Origin: Emydura subglobosa
Lineage: Eukaryota > Chordata > Testudines > Chelidae
Reading direction: 5' to 3'
Length of the DNA: 64,000 nt
Assembly (NCBI GenBank): GCA_007922225.1
Contig: ML679959.1
Span: 26,836,216-26,900,215, forward strand
In this document: piece after piece, positions 13,970 through 25,842 of the stretch
How the letters are laid out: each line of letters starts with the position of its first letter
Position numbering within the stretch: position 1 is the stretch's first letter
Made by a program: the position numbers and the translations under genes
Notes under the pieces: generated by a model
The model's database searches: none
What the model was told of the DNA's origin: nothing
The model's input: only the letters and a program-made list of their open reading frames with translations

Positions 13970-14125
13970 TTTTTAAGCCTCCCAGACAGTGACTAAAGCA
14001 TAGGACTCGGAGTCTAGAGACCCATGTTCCATTCCAGATCCTATCACTGACTCACTGCATGATCCTGGACATCTCATTAAGCATTATGTGCCTCAATCTC
14101 CCCATCTCTAAAAATGCCACCTTTG
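13970..14125 (+). repeat. MIR SINE
   Basis: Follows MIR order: a tRNA-like head (gactaaagcataggactcgg, then gttccattcc), then the core with cactgcatgatcctggacat, then tgcctcaatctccccatctc followed by taaaaatg. The 167-residue antisense frame 14555-14052 runs through it and is not a gene. Confidence 0.65.
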
Positions 14126-15789
14126 TCAACCTTTGAGACACTTGGATGAAAGGCACTGTTGTGTGCAAGTTATTTTCTCTCACACCTGAACGGACACCGC
14201 CATCGTCATTGTTCTCCAACATCACATGGAAGCATTGGTTCACAACAAAAAATGTCACCTCATTAGCCACAAAAGCCAATTCCTGCAATCTCGGGATATT
14301 TCTTAGAAGTGTCCCATCCAAGTATTGATCAACCCTGACCTTGATTACTCTATAAAATTGTATGAGATTACAGCATGTATGGTGTAACTTCAAACTGTTG
14401 TATTGTGTGAAGTAGCAAACATTAAAGTGTCTAGAATGCTCTAATAAACCAGTACTACTACAACTAGTAAAATTAATTATTTCAGTACAACAAAATGTAA
14501 AATGAAAAGAAATTTCAGCCTTAAAAGAAGGAAAATGACCTGTGATTTTATTCATTTTTCCTGATAGAACTCAAAACTAAAGAATACAAGCCTGTATTAT
14601 ACCTTTGCCTCAAAAGCCAAACAATGATCAGACAAACACCTTCCTCTTTGAACCTATCAAATGCGGCCACAGATCACCTCAGCATTAGCAACCAGGAAGC
14701 AGAATGGGCCAGTCAAATGAGGACAAGGAAGAAGATATGAAGAAACAGGAAATACCATGGTAAAAGATTTCTTTATGCAGCCAGAAAAAGTGAATAGGGA
14801 GAAAGAATAGAAGAAATTAAGAAATTTCAGTTTGTTTTGAATACAAGGACATTAAACATGAACTTCGGTTTTTATCTCTTAATGTGATTTAAAAAATAGA
14901 AAGACAAGATTTCCAGTGCACTGACATATTCAGGGTTTGAAAATGTACTCAGATTAGTGAGAGCGGACACTTAAACGATCAGTTTCTGAAGATCTGGAGC
15001 TTAAAAACAGGCTTACATTACTAATTCTTATTGTTGAAGACAATAGTTCACATATTAACTGATTTTAAAATGATGCAGTGCTGACTTCCTCAACATGCAG
15101 ACAGGTGCATATTTTACCAAGCAACAGCACAGTGAAATTAACATGACTCTGTTTCAAGGCTGCAATTCAGATCCTTGATGAGCAGCAATGAAAACTGTCA
15201 AGAAGGACATTAATTTCATGCATCTGCTGTTTGTGAAAGCTCTGCAGTGGCAAGCACTGAAGTTATTTACGTGGGGAGGACCACAAACAGAGTAATTTTA
15301 TGGAATAGATGTAATGGAGTAGAGTAACTGAGACCCTACCTCCATCCCCACAGCAGCAGGAAGTAGACTGCAAGAGAGGAGAGAAGAGACAAGTCTCCTT
15401 TCTAGCAGCTAGAGCAGGCCAAACTTCAAATTTCAGCCTGAATAAACAGACACTCAGAGCACTAGCCAGAGGATAATATGAAAGATGGAGCGCCCAAGCA
15501 CCCTGCTGAAAATCCCCTCACGTTACCCATTCCCAAGAGCTAACAGGGCTGGGAGATTGGTCCTTTAAACAGGGCACTGTCCCTGGATCTCTCTGGTGCA
15601 TTTCTGCAAATTTCATATCTACCACTGGAAATTTTACACTTCCAGCTACTAAGTGTTCAATATGTTCATGAACAAAGTAATTGTACACTGAAGGGACACA
15701 GTCAACTCAAAAGTCACACTTCTGTCTGAAAATCTAACTGTATTGTTAGACAATCTCTCTCTCTCTAAAACTGAAATAAGAACAGTTTT
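14126..15789. other. Intronic DNA without recognised features
   Basis: No recognised gene or named repeat. Long antisense frame at 14052-14555 has no family resemblance and overlaps the MIR. Confidence 0.4.
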
Positions 15790-16100
15790 TTCTATTTAAC
15801 ATAAGAACAACCATACTGGGTCAAGACCAACGGTCCATCTAGCCCAGGATCCCATCTTCCGACAGTGGCCAATGTCAGGTGCTTCAGAGGGAATGAACAG
15901 AACAGGTAATCATCAAGTGATCTATCCTGTCAGCCATTCCCAGATTCTGGCAAACAGCAATCCCTGCCTATTCTGGCTAATAGCCATTGATAGACCTATC
16001 CTCCAGGAACTTACATAGTTCTTTTTTGAACCCTTTTATAGTCTTGGCCTTCACAGCATCCTCTGACAAGGAGTTCCATAGGTTGATTGAGAGTTATGTG
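15790..16100 (-). mobile_element. CR1-like LINE 3' region
   Basis: On the minus strand it encodes remnants of the LINE ORF2 C-terminus (NSLPEDVVKAKT-type, here degraded). On the plus strand it shows the acataagaacaaccatactg start and the gacagtggccaatgtcaggt segment that recur many times in turtle genomes. It ends at a gtgaagaaaa junction where the DIRS element begins, so the DIRS appears to have inserted next to or into it. Confidence 0.7.
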
Positions 16101-16111
16101 AAGAAAAAAGA

Positions 16112-16403
16112 CGGTTACTAACCTTCTGTAACTGTTGTTATTGGAGATACGTTGCTCATGTCCATTCCAAGCAGGTGTCTCCATGCCTCGTGCATGGTTG
16201 CCGGAAGGATTTTCCCCCAGTAGTATCCATATGGTTGGCTCTAGAGTCATGTGTCCATAGCGCTCCATATAAGGGCCTGCCGACCCTCCGTCTCCTCAGT
16301 TCCTTCTTACCAAGAGACTCTGACAGAGGGGTAGGCAGGTGGGTTTAGAACGGACATGAGCAACACATCTAGAAGAACAACAGTTACAGAAGGTTAAGTA
16401 ACC
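16112..16403. repeat. Inverted repeat at the DIRS end
   Basis: 16112-16168 (ggttactaaccttctgtaac, then tgttgtta and a gttgctcatgtcc segment) is the reverse complement, with few mismatches, of 16349-16403. A third, direct copy of the gcttgctcatgtc part follows at about 16415-16437. This fits the inverted and internal complementary repeats of DIRS elements. Confidence 0.6.
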
Positions 16404-16500
16404 ATCTTTTCTTCTTCGAGTGCTTGCTCATGTCGACTCCAATTAGATGACACACAAGCATTCCTTTAGGTTGCAGGATTGGAGTTCAACGTAGAACTGA

Positions 16501-17110
16501 CTAAAGGACTGCTCTGCCCACTGCTGCATCCTCTCTGGCTTGTTGGGTGATGGAGTAGTGTGCCGCGAAAGTATGAATGGAAGACCACATCGCTGCCCTG
16601 CAAATATCCTGGATTGGGACCTGGGCTATGAAGGTCGAGGTTGCCTGGGCTCTTGTCGAGTGGGCTGTCAAAATAGGGGCTGGCACTTTTGCTAGCTCAT
16701 AACAGATCCTAATACATGACGTAATCCACAATGAAATCATCTGGGAGGAGACCAGTAGGCCTTTCATTCTGTCCAACACTGCCACAAAGAGCTGGGGGGG
16801 TCTTCCTAAAAGGCTTCGTTCTCTCTATGTAGAAAGCCAAAGCCTTCCTAACATCAAGGAAATGAAGGCTTCGCTCACGGTCGCTAGCATGTGGCTTAGG
16901 GAAGAAGACTAGGAGGAAAACATCCTGTTTAAAGTGAAACTGAGAGACTATCTTTGGGAGGAACACCAGGTGTGGTTGCAGACGAACCTGGTCCTTGAAA
17001 AACACCATATAGGGAGGCTCCAATGTCAGAGAGTTCAGCTCTGACACTCTCCTAGCCGATGTAATGGCTACCAGGAAGGCCACTTCCATGACAAGTACAA
17101 GAGGGAGCAT
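16501..17110 (-). pseudogene. DIRS tyrosine recombinase, broken
   Basis: Two overlapping frames (17110-16709 and 16785-16501) make up the recombinase. Visible catalytic positions are Arg in SARRVSEL, the H-x-x-R of AHSTRAQ, and Tyr in HTFAAHY. Known function of the family: integrates circular DIRS cDNA without target duplication. Needs a frameshift between the two halves to read through, so not functional as it stands. Confidence 0.75.
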
Positions 17111-17969
17111 GTCGCCAATAGTTCAAATGGTGGTCTCTTCAGTGTGGATAGTACCAATTAAGGTCCCATTGAGGAACCTGCTGATGCGTTTGAGGGAACA
17201 ATCTGTCGAGGCCCTTGAGAAAACAGCTCACTATGTGGTTCAAGAAGATTGAACACCCCTCCATCCATGGATGGAATGCCGAGTTCGCCTGTAGATGAAC
17301 CTTCAGTGAGAATACTGAAAGCCCTTGATTCTTAAGGTGCAAAAGATAGTTCAGGATCAGCGGTACAGATGAAAACTCCAGGGAAACTCCTCTCTGCTGG
17401 GACCAGATGGAGAATCCCTTCCACTTCGCCTCATAGGTAGCTCTTGCGGAAGATTTTCTACTATCCATTAGAATCTCCCTGACTTGTTCTGAGTATTGCA
17501 ACTCCTGCTGGTTTAGCCACGGAGCTTCCAAGCCGTGAGATGAAGAGGCTGTAGGTTTGAGTGACAGAGGCGACCCTGGATCCTGAGTGATCAGGTCTGG
17601 GAGCATTGAGAGACTGAAAGAGGTCTCTACAGCGAGCTTGAGCAGCATGGTGAACCAATACTGGTGGGGCCATGCCAGGGCAATCAGGATAATCACCAAT
17701 TTGTCTCTCTTCACTTTCAGAAGGACTTTGTGTATCAACGGGATTGGTGGAAAAGCATAAAACAGGCAACCTGACCAGGGAATGAGGAAGGCATCCGCTA
17801 TTGAGCCTTGACTGTGTCCTTGCAACGAATAAAACTTCCTGCATTTCCTGTTGGACCTCGTTGCGAACAGGTCTATTTGGGGAATTCCCCACATCTGGAA
17901 GATGTCGTTCACCACGTCTCGGCAAAAAGACCACTCGTGGGCCGCTATTAACCTGCTGAGGAAGTCTGC

Positions 17970-19320
17970 TAACACAATCTGGGATCCGGGAAGGTAGGAT
18001 GTTTCTAAATGGATCTTGTGAGTTATACAGAAGTGCCAGAGATCGAGGGCTTCCTGACACAGGGGAGAGAACCATGCACCCCCATTTGTTTATATAAAAC
18101 ATTGCTGTTGTGTTGTCTGTTTTTAGTGCAATGCATCTGCTCACCAGATAATCCCTGAAGGCTTGACATGCTAACTGTACCGCTCTCCAGTCTCTCACAT
18201 TGATATAAGCAGACAGGTCTCCCTGTGACCACTGGCCTTGAGTTCTCATCTGGCTTATGTGAGCCCCCCAACCCACGTCCGAGGTGTCAGTTATTAGTGT
18301 CATGGTGGGCTGTGGACTCAAGAAGGAGACTTCTGCCAAGACTACTCCCTGGTCTAGCCACCAGCTGAGCGAAGTTAACACTGATGTCGGGATTGACACT
18401 ACCTTGTCTATACAATCCCGAGGGGCGGTAGACTGAAGCCAGTCAGGTCTGCAAGGATCTGAGATGTAGCCTGGCATACTGAACCACCTGAATGCAGGCT
18501 GCCAGGTGTCCTAGCAGTCTTAAACAGATTCTGACTGTGACCATAGGGTGGCGGTTCCACTCGTCTATGATGGATAGGAAATTGTGAAAATGAGGGTTTG
18601 GTAAGAAAGACTTCTTTGAATCCAGAACTGCCCCTATGAATTCTATCCTCTGTGTGGGGGTGAGGACAGACTTTTGAAGGTTGACCAGTAGGTCCAGATG
18701 GGTGAATGTTAACTTTATGAACACTATGTCCGATTCTACATGTTGTCTGGACTTCCCTTTGATCAGCCAGTCGCCCAGATACGGGAAGACCTATATCCCC
18801 TGCTTCCTCAGGAAGGCAGCTACCACCGCCAAGCATTTCGTGAAAACTCTGTGAGTGGTCAAGAGGCCAAATGGAAGCACCGCGAACTGGTAATGGTGAC
18901 TGCTGACCATGAATCTGAGAAAGCGTCTGTGTCTTTGGGCTATCGACACATGGAAGTATGAATCCTTCAGGTCGAGGGCAGCCTACCAATCTCCTGGATC
19001 CAGAGAGGGGATGATTGATGCCAGGGAGACCATGTGAAATCTTAGCTTCTTTATGAACTTGTTGAGGTTCCTTAGGTCTAGGATAGGCCTGAGACCGCCC
19101 TTGGCTTTCGGAATTAGGAAATACCATGAATAAAAACCCCTTCCCCTTAACTTCATGGGAACCTCTTCCACCGCTCCCACTTCCAGAAGCTGCTGAACTT
19201 CCTGAATTAGAAGTTGCTTGTGAGAGGGGTCCCTGAAAAGGGATGGGGAATCGGGCAGAGGGACGGCGTAAGGGTGGGAGTGAGTGGAACTGGATAGAGT
19301 GTTCCAGTTCTACCATTCGT
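17970..19320 (-). pseudogene. DIRS reverse transcriptase-RNase H, broken
   Basis: RT fingers/palm motifs FYSWYFLIPKAKGG and LRPILDLRNLNKF appear in frame 19180-18983. The YxDD box is altered to YLGD at about 18768-18781, in another frame. RNase H motifs TDTSDVGWGAH and KTDNTTAMFYIN lie in frame 18477-17461. At least three frame changes and stops. Pseudogene of a mobile element, not a host gene. Confidence 0.75.
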
Positions 19321-19699
19321 AGGACCCACTTCTCTGAAATAATTTGGGTTCACGCACAGTAGAAATGGGATAAACAGTTTGAAAATAATAGGAGTAGAGT
19401 ATTCGAGCGCTGAACTGCTATGCCGCCCTTGGGCACGCCCTCAAAAGTTTTGTTTTGGGCCCAGGGGCTGCTTTGCAGGGCCCTTGTTACTATCCAACGA
19501 GGATTGGAAGGGCCTCCTTCTATTATTGTTATTATTTCTACCCCTCCTACGATTGGAATCCTGCCTCTGATGGTGCTGGTAAAACTGGGGGAGAGGCTGC
19601 GGCCTGAACTGTCTCCTCTGGGGTGCCAGTGTGTGTAGCCCCAGGGACTTAAGGATAGCCCTGGTGTGAGCCATCCCCAGGAGCTGTGCAAACAAATGA

Positions 19700-20405
19700 G
19701 ATGTAGATTTCTTGTTCTATTGTGTAAGTGAGATAAAGGTAGAGAGAGATTTTTCCTTTACTATTACGATAATGGTATAGTACTGTTTAGTGTGGCATAA
19801 GCGGACTCCATCTTGTTAGTTTCTTGAAGTAAGCTCTTTCCTGAAACTTGTACTATTGAATCTAAAAATATCTTGATATATTCTCTTTGTGTGAGTGAGA
19901 CATGTATGTGCAGGGCATAAAAAGACACCAACCAAAACTGCTTTAACAAGAAAAAGGGGAGTAAAGACACCAACTGCCATCCTAACCCTGAAGGCAGAAG
20001 AATACATATCAATGACCCTAAAGTGCAAATGAACGACCCTGAAGTACAGAAGAATCCACCCTGGGAACAAACAAAGTACAGAAATAAGAGAATAGTTATG
20101 CTTTCAATTAACTGGTAATTAACAACTATACTGAACCTAGAGGCAGCATGACACAGCAAGGCCCACAGGCTTACATGAGAGCCAGCAAATATAGAAGATG
20201 GGTAAAAACATGGAAACTTTGGGTCTCATTCTGCAATTGTCACCATGGAGCATCGGATTCACGATTGACAGAGGCCTGGCTCCCTCCACGTGCCCAGCCT
20301 AGCTGGCCACTAGGCTGGCTCGAGCAACGCATACAAGAACTGGCCATTATATCACACCAGCTTGCAGAATTTTATGAATGTGTGTGTGAATGTGACTGCA
20401 CCAGA
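19700..20405. mobile_element. Unclassified insertion in the DIRS gag region
   Basis: Base composition and coding signal change abruptly between the two gag segments. The block has no DIRS-like frame and contains a gcggactccatcttgttag segment reminiscent of LTRs of this genome. It could be a solo LTR or other element; I could not find paired ends or a target duplication, so its nature and exact limits are open. Reading frames on it (for example 20148-20633 plus) are not supported as genes. Confidence 0.35.
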
Positions 20406-20923
20406 CTTAACATACCCCTTCCCGGGGCCAGAGTCGACAGTGCCACGGTTCTAGAAGCAGTGCTCGAGTGGCCTGATGCGGGTCTCCCTCACGCCTCGCA
20501 GATTTTGGAGTGGGTGAGCAACCCCTGTCCGACTTCTTATACCTCCTCTTGGGGACCAGTGAATGGAAGTGGTGCGGAGCACTTTCCATTCTCAGTACCG
20601 GCGACTCCTTATGGTGTCGATGGTCTCAAGTAATTGAGTCCTTCCTTGGCACCGGGTCACAGACAGAGGCTGGGACACTTCTAACCAACACCAATGCACT
20701 GAACGCTGGCTCCGAAGAGCAGCTCGGAGATGGTTGAAGAGCCGTCTCCATCAGGAGGAACGTCAATCTCTGGCTCCTCTCCTTCCGGATGCAAGGATGG
20801 AATCCCCTGAAGATCTTGCACCCGTCTTTCTGGTGTGCCTCCCCGAGACACTTGAGGCATGTGGAGGCTTTTGAAAAAGGCTTTTGATTTTATAGGACGA
20901 GAAAAACTGCCATATTCAATCAA

Positions 20924-22547
20924 ACCAATGGTCTATCTAATCCACCTCTAATTCTACAATTCAACAAAAATACAAATTGAAGAATCTGATACTCAAAACC
21001 AGACTTGTGTTTCTTAATAAAAAGAGAGAATAGAAAGAGAATACAAATACTTTCAACGGGAGCTCAAACAGAATTATTTAGTATTCAAACACTGACTAAG
21101 TGTACTAAAATTCTCTGCATCTTTTTTCAAACCATTTTCGCTCCATATATAGATATAGTTGATAATACTTCTTTCAGAATAGTGCAACACGAGAGTAGTT
21201 AAAATAAATTGAGATAGAGAGAGGGTACCTACAACAGAAAAATCTTTGGAAAAATGTTTCACAACAATTGTAAGAACATACCAAAACCAGATATAAAACA
21301 GATGTGGCTTTAATCATTTTGTAAAATTTGCAGTTTAATGCAGTCCTATGATGAATGACATGATGGCACCTTGTACTGAAAATGGAGCTCAACAAACTCA
21401 TGTTTAATCAAAAACAGTATCCTCAAGGAGAACAGAAACTGCAGAAAACAGACCCATCTGCGCCATTTTGTGTGTGCGCAGGGGTTGGAGAATATAGATG
21501 TTTCACACTGTGCACTAGCAATAAACATTTTCCTTAAAAATGTATTGGATTAGTATTTCTGTACTCTCTGTTGTTACATCATCATCATTGTATTTCCCAG
21601 CCCTGCTTGCTTTCTCCTCGGTTCTTTAGTGAATAATTCTGTGCTCATAACATCAATTTGTCATTAGGGAAATAACTGGTATCAAACTCAGGATTAGGAT
21701 ATCAGTGAAAAATCAAACAGGAGACAATAAACTCTAAGGCAGCAAACCCTGGCAGCACAAATTGGTTTTATAATTAGTAATGATATTAAGGAAAACCAAG
21801 ATTAACATGGTAAGCATAAACTGTTCATTCTACATTGAAAGATTTCTCCCATTCTGAATGATGAGCTAGAAAATGTAAGCATCAGTATAAGATATTCAAG
21901 GTAATCCACGCCTTCCTTCTTCCCACACCATTTTTAACCATAACTATGATGATCCTCTCATACACAAGTGTAATTGAAATATGGAGCAGGATTTGTAGAG
22001 CAGCAGAATAGAGCCTACAATATATGATACCTGGATACTGTCCAACATTCTTCATTGCTCAACTCTCAGCACGCTTGTTTAGCATAGATGGGGGCAAGAA
22101 TAATTTTTCACTATGCTCAGCACAAGCTCACTGACCCTCGGATAGCCAGCAGAATAAAAGGAAGAAGCAGATATTGTGTAGCAAATCGACACATTCAGTT
22201 TTGGGCCTTTCATCTACGGAAATATTTATCTCATAGCTGAGCTTGCAACAAATACAATAGTGATCAACTAACTGGTACTCTAATTTTTGTGCTCAGTTAC
22301 TTGAATATTACACCAATTGGTAGTCTAAATACGAAAGCCTGAGACTTGACTAGAAGAAATTCAATAGTACTAGTAAATAATTATAATGGATTTAGAAGGG
22401 TTAAGTTTCCACTTGTCCAACCACCACCCAAAAATTAACTAACCGGCTTAAACAAAATTAAACAAATGTCTTTATAATGTTGTAATTTGTTCTATTTTTT
22501 AACATGCTGATAGTTGACCTCTTGAAAGAGTAACACACACACAGCAC
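20924..22547. other. Intronic DNA, few features
   Basis: A short CR1-like remnant (caaaccaatggtctatctaa) at about 20920-20960; otherwise AT-rich sequence with no gene or named repeat recognised. Confidence 0.4.
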
Positions 22548-22815
22548 TGAGGCAACATTTATCAAAGCTCAGCTTAGATGGACAGGTCATGTTATCAGAA
22601 CAGGTGATGAAAGACTCCTGAAAAATGTCCACGATAGTGAGTTAAAACTCAAAGTGCAGGAAGGGGTGGTCAACGTAAATGGTTTAAAGACACCGTTAAG
22701 CAGACTCTCAACTGTGTGGCATAAATACTGATAACTTTGAAGACACGACTAACAACAGACCTGAATGACGAGGAACTGCCAATAAAGGTTGTAAGCACTT
22801 TGAGAAAGACTGGCT
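22548..22815 (+). mobile_element. Non-LTR retrotransposon reverse-transcriptase tail
   Basis: A plus-strand reading gives FIKAQLRWTGHVIRTGDERL, the LRWxGHVxRM-type segment that closes the RT ORF of several LINE clades, then a degraded continuation. Directly followed by the CR1 copy. Clade not resolved. Confidence 0.6.
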
Positions 22816-22817
22816 CT

Positions 22818-23622
22818 GAAGGATTTGGCCAAAAGAAATCTGATGAGGTTCAACAAGGACAAGTGCAGAGTCCTGTACTTAAGACAGAAGAATCCCATGC
22901 ACTGCTACAAACTGGGGACTGACCGGCTAGGCAGCAGTTCAGCAGAAAATGACCTGGGGGTTACGGTAGACAAGAAGTGGGATATGAGTCACCAGTGTGC
23001 CTTTATTGCCAAGAAGGCTAATGGCATATTGTGCTGCATTAGTAGGAGCACTGCCAGCAGATTGAGGGAAGTGATTATTTCTCTATTTGAAATGTGGCCT
23101 CGCCAGTGCCGAGTGCTGTGTCCAATTTTGGGCCCTTTTCTACAGGAAAGATGTGGACAAATTGGAGTCCATCACAGGGCAATGAAAATGACTAGGGTGC
23201 TGGAGCATGTGACTTATAAGGAGAGGCCAAGGGAACTAGGCTTGTTTAGTCTGCAAAAGAGAAGAGTGAAGGGGGATTTGATAGCAGCTTTCAACTATTT
23301 GAAGAAGGGTTTCAGGGAAGATGAAGCTAGGCTGTTCTCAATGGTGGCAGATGACAGAACAAGGAGCAATGGTCTCACGTTGTATGGGGGAGGTCTAGGT
23401 TGGATATTAGGAAAAAACTTTTTCCCTAGGAGGGTGGTGAAGCACTGGAATGGGTTACCTAGGGAGGTGGTGGAATCCCCCACCTTAGAGATTTTTAAGG
23501 CCCGGCTTGACAAAGCTCTGGCTGGTATGATTCAGTTGGGGTTGGTCCTGCTTTGAGCAGGGGGTTGAAGTAGATGACCTCCTGAGGTCCCTTCTAACCC
23601 TAATTTTCTATGATTCTATGAT
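22818..23622 (+). mobile_element. CR1 LINE, 5'-truncated, with open ORF2 tail
   Basis: The frame 22825-23556 is open for 243 residues: NLMRFNKDKCRVLYLR, LGSSSAENDLGVTVD, RELGLFSLQKRRVKGDLIAA, RVVKHWNGLPREVVESPTLE. This is the end of the CR1 reverse-transcriptase ORF (the thumb and C-terminal part, without the YADD palm). After the stop comes the short CR1 3' UTR (ggttgaagtagatgacctcc) and the terminal octamer repeat tctatgattctatgat at about 23608-23622. Truncation at the 5' side is the usual outcome of target-primed reverse transcription. Confidence 0.9.
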
Positions 23623-23681
23623 GCAAAAAACTGACTGAAAAAAAGGCCAAGCATCATTCAGAGTCCTCAAGGGGAGTCCAC

Positions 23682-24192
23682 TGTGGAAGGAACAGTTTTA
23701 TATACTTTATTTTTTGTATTCTACTTTTATACCTAGTTATATATTATATTTTGTATTAAGCTTTTAAGACTCCATCTTATATGCTAAAGATTCCATCTTG
23801 GATGTTTAGTAGCTTCCTCAGCCTTGAAACAGGTACATTTTGCAGATGTTGCAGGTTTTTGCAGCTGTCAGTAGATAATGGGATATTGCTAGCTAGCTTC
23901 AAAAGATAGTTGTTATGATAATCAGGGGCCCTGTTCAATTAGCAATATGGAGGAATTTCTTAGTATATCTTAGTGTAAAAAAGGTTGAGCTAATGGAAAT
24001 GTACTGCAATACGTCATCTTTTTCTTTGTTCTCTGTCTGAATACTGTATAAAACTTAGTGACGTGAGTCTGTAAGGTAGAAGTCCTAGGGAGCCTTAGTG
24101 TGACCGACACTTCTCCGAGCTGCTCGTAATAAACTGCCTCAAAGAACTATGCACTCAAGTCTTTATTTAGGAGGGCCCTGAGCTTTCCTACA
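23682..24192 (+). mobile_element. Solo LTR of an endogenous retrovirus
   Basis: 511 bases starting TGTGGAA and ending TTCCTACA (inverted ends), flanked by a 4-bp duplication CCAC at 23678-23681 and 24193-24196. Inside are a TATAAAA box at about 24047-24053 and an AATAAA at 24128-24133, in U3-R-U5 order on the plus strand. Four-base duplications suit gammaretrovirus-like ERVs (inference). No gag, pol or env next to it: recombined solo copy. Confidence 0.8.
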
Positions 24193-24744
24193 CCACCACA
24201 CATTCCTGTGTTACATCTGCTCATGACCTTGCTCCTTGCACATCAGATGATACAGCCACAAGAAAACATATGAGATGCCGTTACATCATGATCATATAAG
24301 ACAGCCATCCTAAATGAGAAGCAAACGTTTTACAAGAATAAAAATCTGAATATTTTCTTGCCAATAATATAACCATCGATTTCTAAAGTATAAGCCAGTG
24401 TTATTTTGTATAATTTCTGATGGCTCTCATCAGTTCTCCAAGAAAAAAAAGTTAACTCACCAGGTCCCATGGTTTGAGTTTATTGTCATGTAGATTCCCA
24501 CTTTAAAGTCAAGTGCACAACTCCCCCAAGTGAGGAAGCACTGCCATCCCATTCATTGAATAAGTCAGGAATCTTATGGAAAAAATAGTATGAGATCATG
24601 TAACTAAAGATCATATCATAATGCATATGCACAAGGGAGCGGAATTCATGGTTGCACAGGTTGCAGACTTAATTTTGGCATTTCCTTAATTTTGAATGCT
24701 TGACTTTGCAATTTTAATGTTCTTTTAATGAAGTTCTTTGAGTG

Positions 24745-24787
<43 letters not shown>

Positions 24788-25842
24788 CTTTAAAAATAAC
24801 ATTAAGTTGCAAAATCATATATACCTGTAATATCAACCCAATTTTTTATACACACACACACAAAATCTCAACAACCCAATATCTTTTTCGCAAAAAATAT
24901 AAACAAAGAGCAATTCATTTCCCATTAAACTATTTCTCTTCTGAGCAGGCAAGTTTTGGGAGCATTATATGGGCAATGCTTCTATTCTACGGGGAGTGAT
25001 AAGTAAATGTCTTAAGCTACATAACAGTAACACCGCTGATTGGTGAAGGATCATAAATCTCTCTCGGTAAAGAGAGTCCTAGCCTCTGATGATAAAAGGA
25101 GGATATCGGCAATATGGGACCTTAAGTGAGGGAACAATGATGGCACGAAGGAAAAAAAAATGCAGAATCTTCAGGGTTTCAGAGCAGAAGCAGTGTGCTC
25201 TTTTCCCCACTTCCACAAGGATATATAAAAACCCTAGTATAACTCTATGCAAAGCTATTTTATAAAAATAGAACATTGTATGATACCACTATATGGCTTT
25301 TCTAAATACCTATAATTTAGAAAGCTAAAGCAATATTTTAACTCAGTTTTCACCCGTTGTAGCCAAATTATAAACCCTCTCAGACTCATTTATGGCATGA
25401 ATGCTAATAATTTTCTCTTTTACTACAGAGGCATGAACACCAGTGAATAAAGGAGAAAGTATACTGCACAGCCAATAACTTTAAAGTAAATAGATAGCTA
25501 CAAATTCAAGGGGTTTGGCTGATATCATAAACCATTATATTCCAGCATGATTAATTATTAAAGAAAGAACCACCCCTGAATAGAGTTGCACCCTTACTGT
25601 TAACTACCACATCACATACTGTTATTTTTAGCACATTCAATATAATTTGCAATGTTTGCCACAAACGTCTTATTATTTACTGCTGTTTTCTTTTATTGAA
25701 GAAACCAATTATGTCAGCTTCAGTCTAGAGCTAAACCTAAACCATCAGTTTAAAATTACTTCCTTAAGATAATTTATTTTGCTAAATGGGAGCATATGGG
25801 ATCCAAGTCAGTCATCAGTAAAATGCCACTGAATGCAACTCA
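24193..25842. other. Intronic DNA
   Basis: Apart from the microsatellite nothing is recognised here. Confidence 0.4.
24748..24786 (+). repeat. (CA)n microsatellite
   Basis: Nineteen to twenty uninterrupted CA units; a second short (AC)6 run lies at about 24850-24862. Typical length-variable simple repeat. Confidence 0.95.

Larger units (their letters stand above)
16107..20923 (-). mobile_element. Degenerate DIRS-type tyrosine-recombinase retrotransposon
   Basis: Domains lie in DIRS order on the minus strand. Gag-like segments: 20923-20407 and 19695-19350 (basic, with a QRQDSNRRRGRNNNN patch). Reverse transcriptase: 19316-18410 (LRGRGFYSWYFLIPK, GGLRPILDLRNLNKF, LASIIPSLDPGDW). RNase H: about 18310-18030 (TDTSDVGWGAH, then LKTDNTTAMFYINKWG). 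Connector: 17975-17140. Tyrosine recombinase: 17110-16501 (ARRVSEL, AHSTRAQATS, WSSIHTFAAHY). Frameshifts and stops separate these pieces, and the RT box reads YLGDWL where an active enzyme has YLDDWL, so the copy is dead. The minus-strand 3' end at 16107-16450 carries inverted and direct repeats. A foreign block of about 700 bases interrupts the gag region at about 19700-20405. Confidence 0.85.

Noticed and set aside
14052..14555. 167-codon minus-strand frame
   Set aside because: Overlaps a MIR SINE and shows no family resemblance.
24748..24862. Tandem repeats resembling a CRISPR-like array
   Set aside because: These are simple (CA)n microsatellites without spacers in a vertebrate genome.
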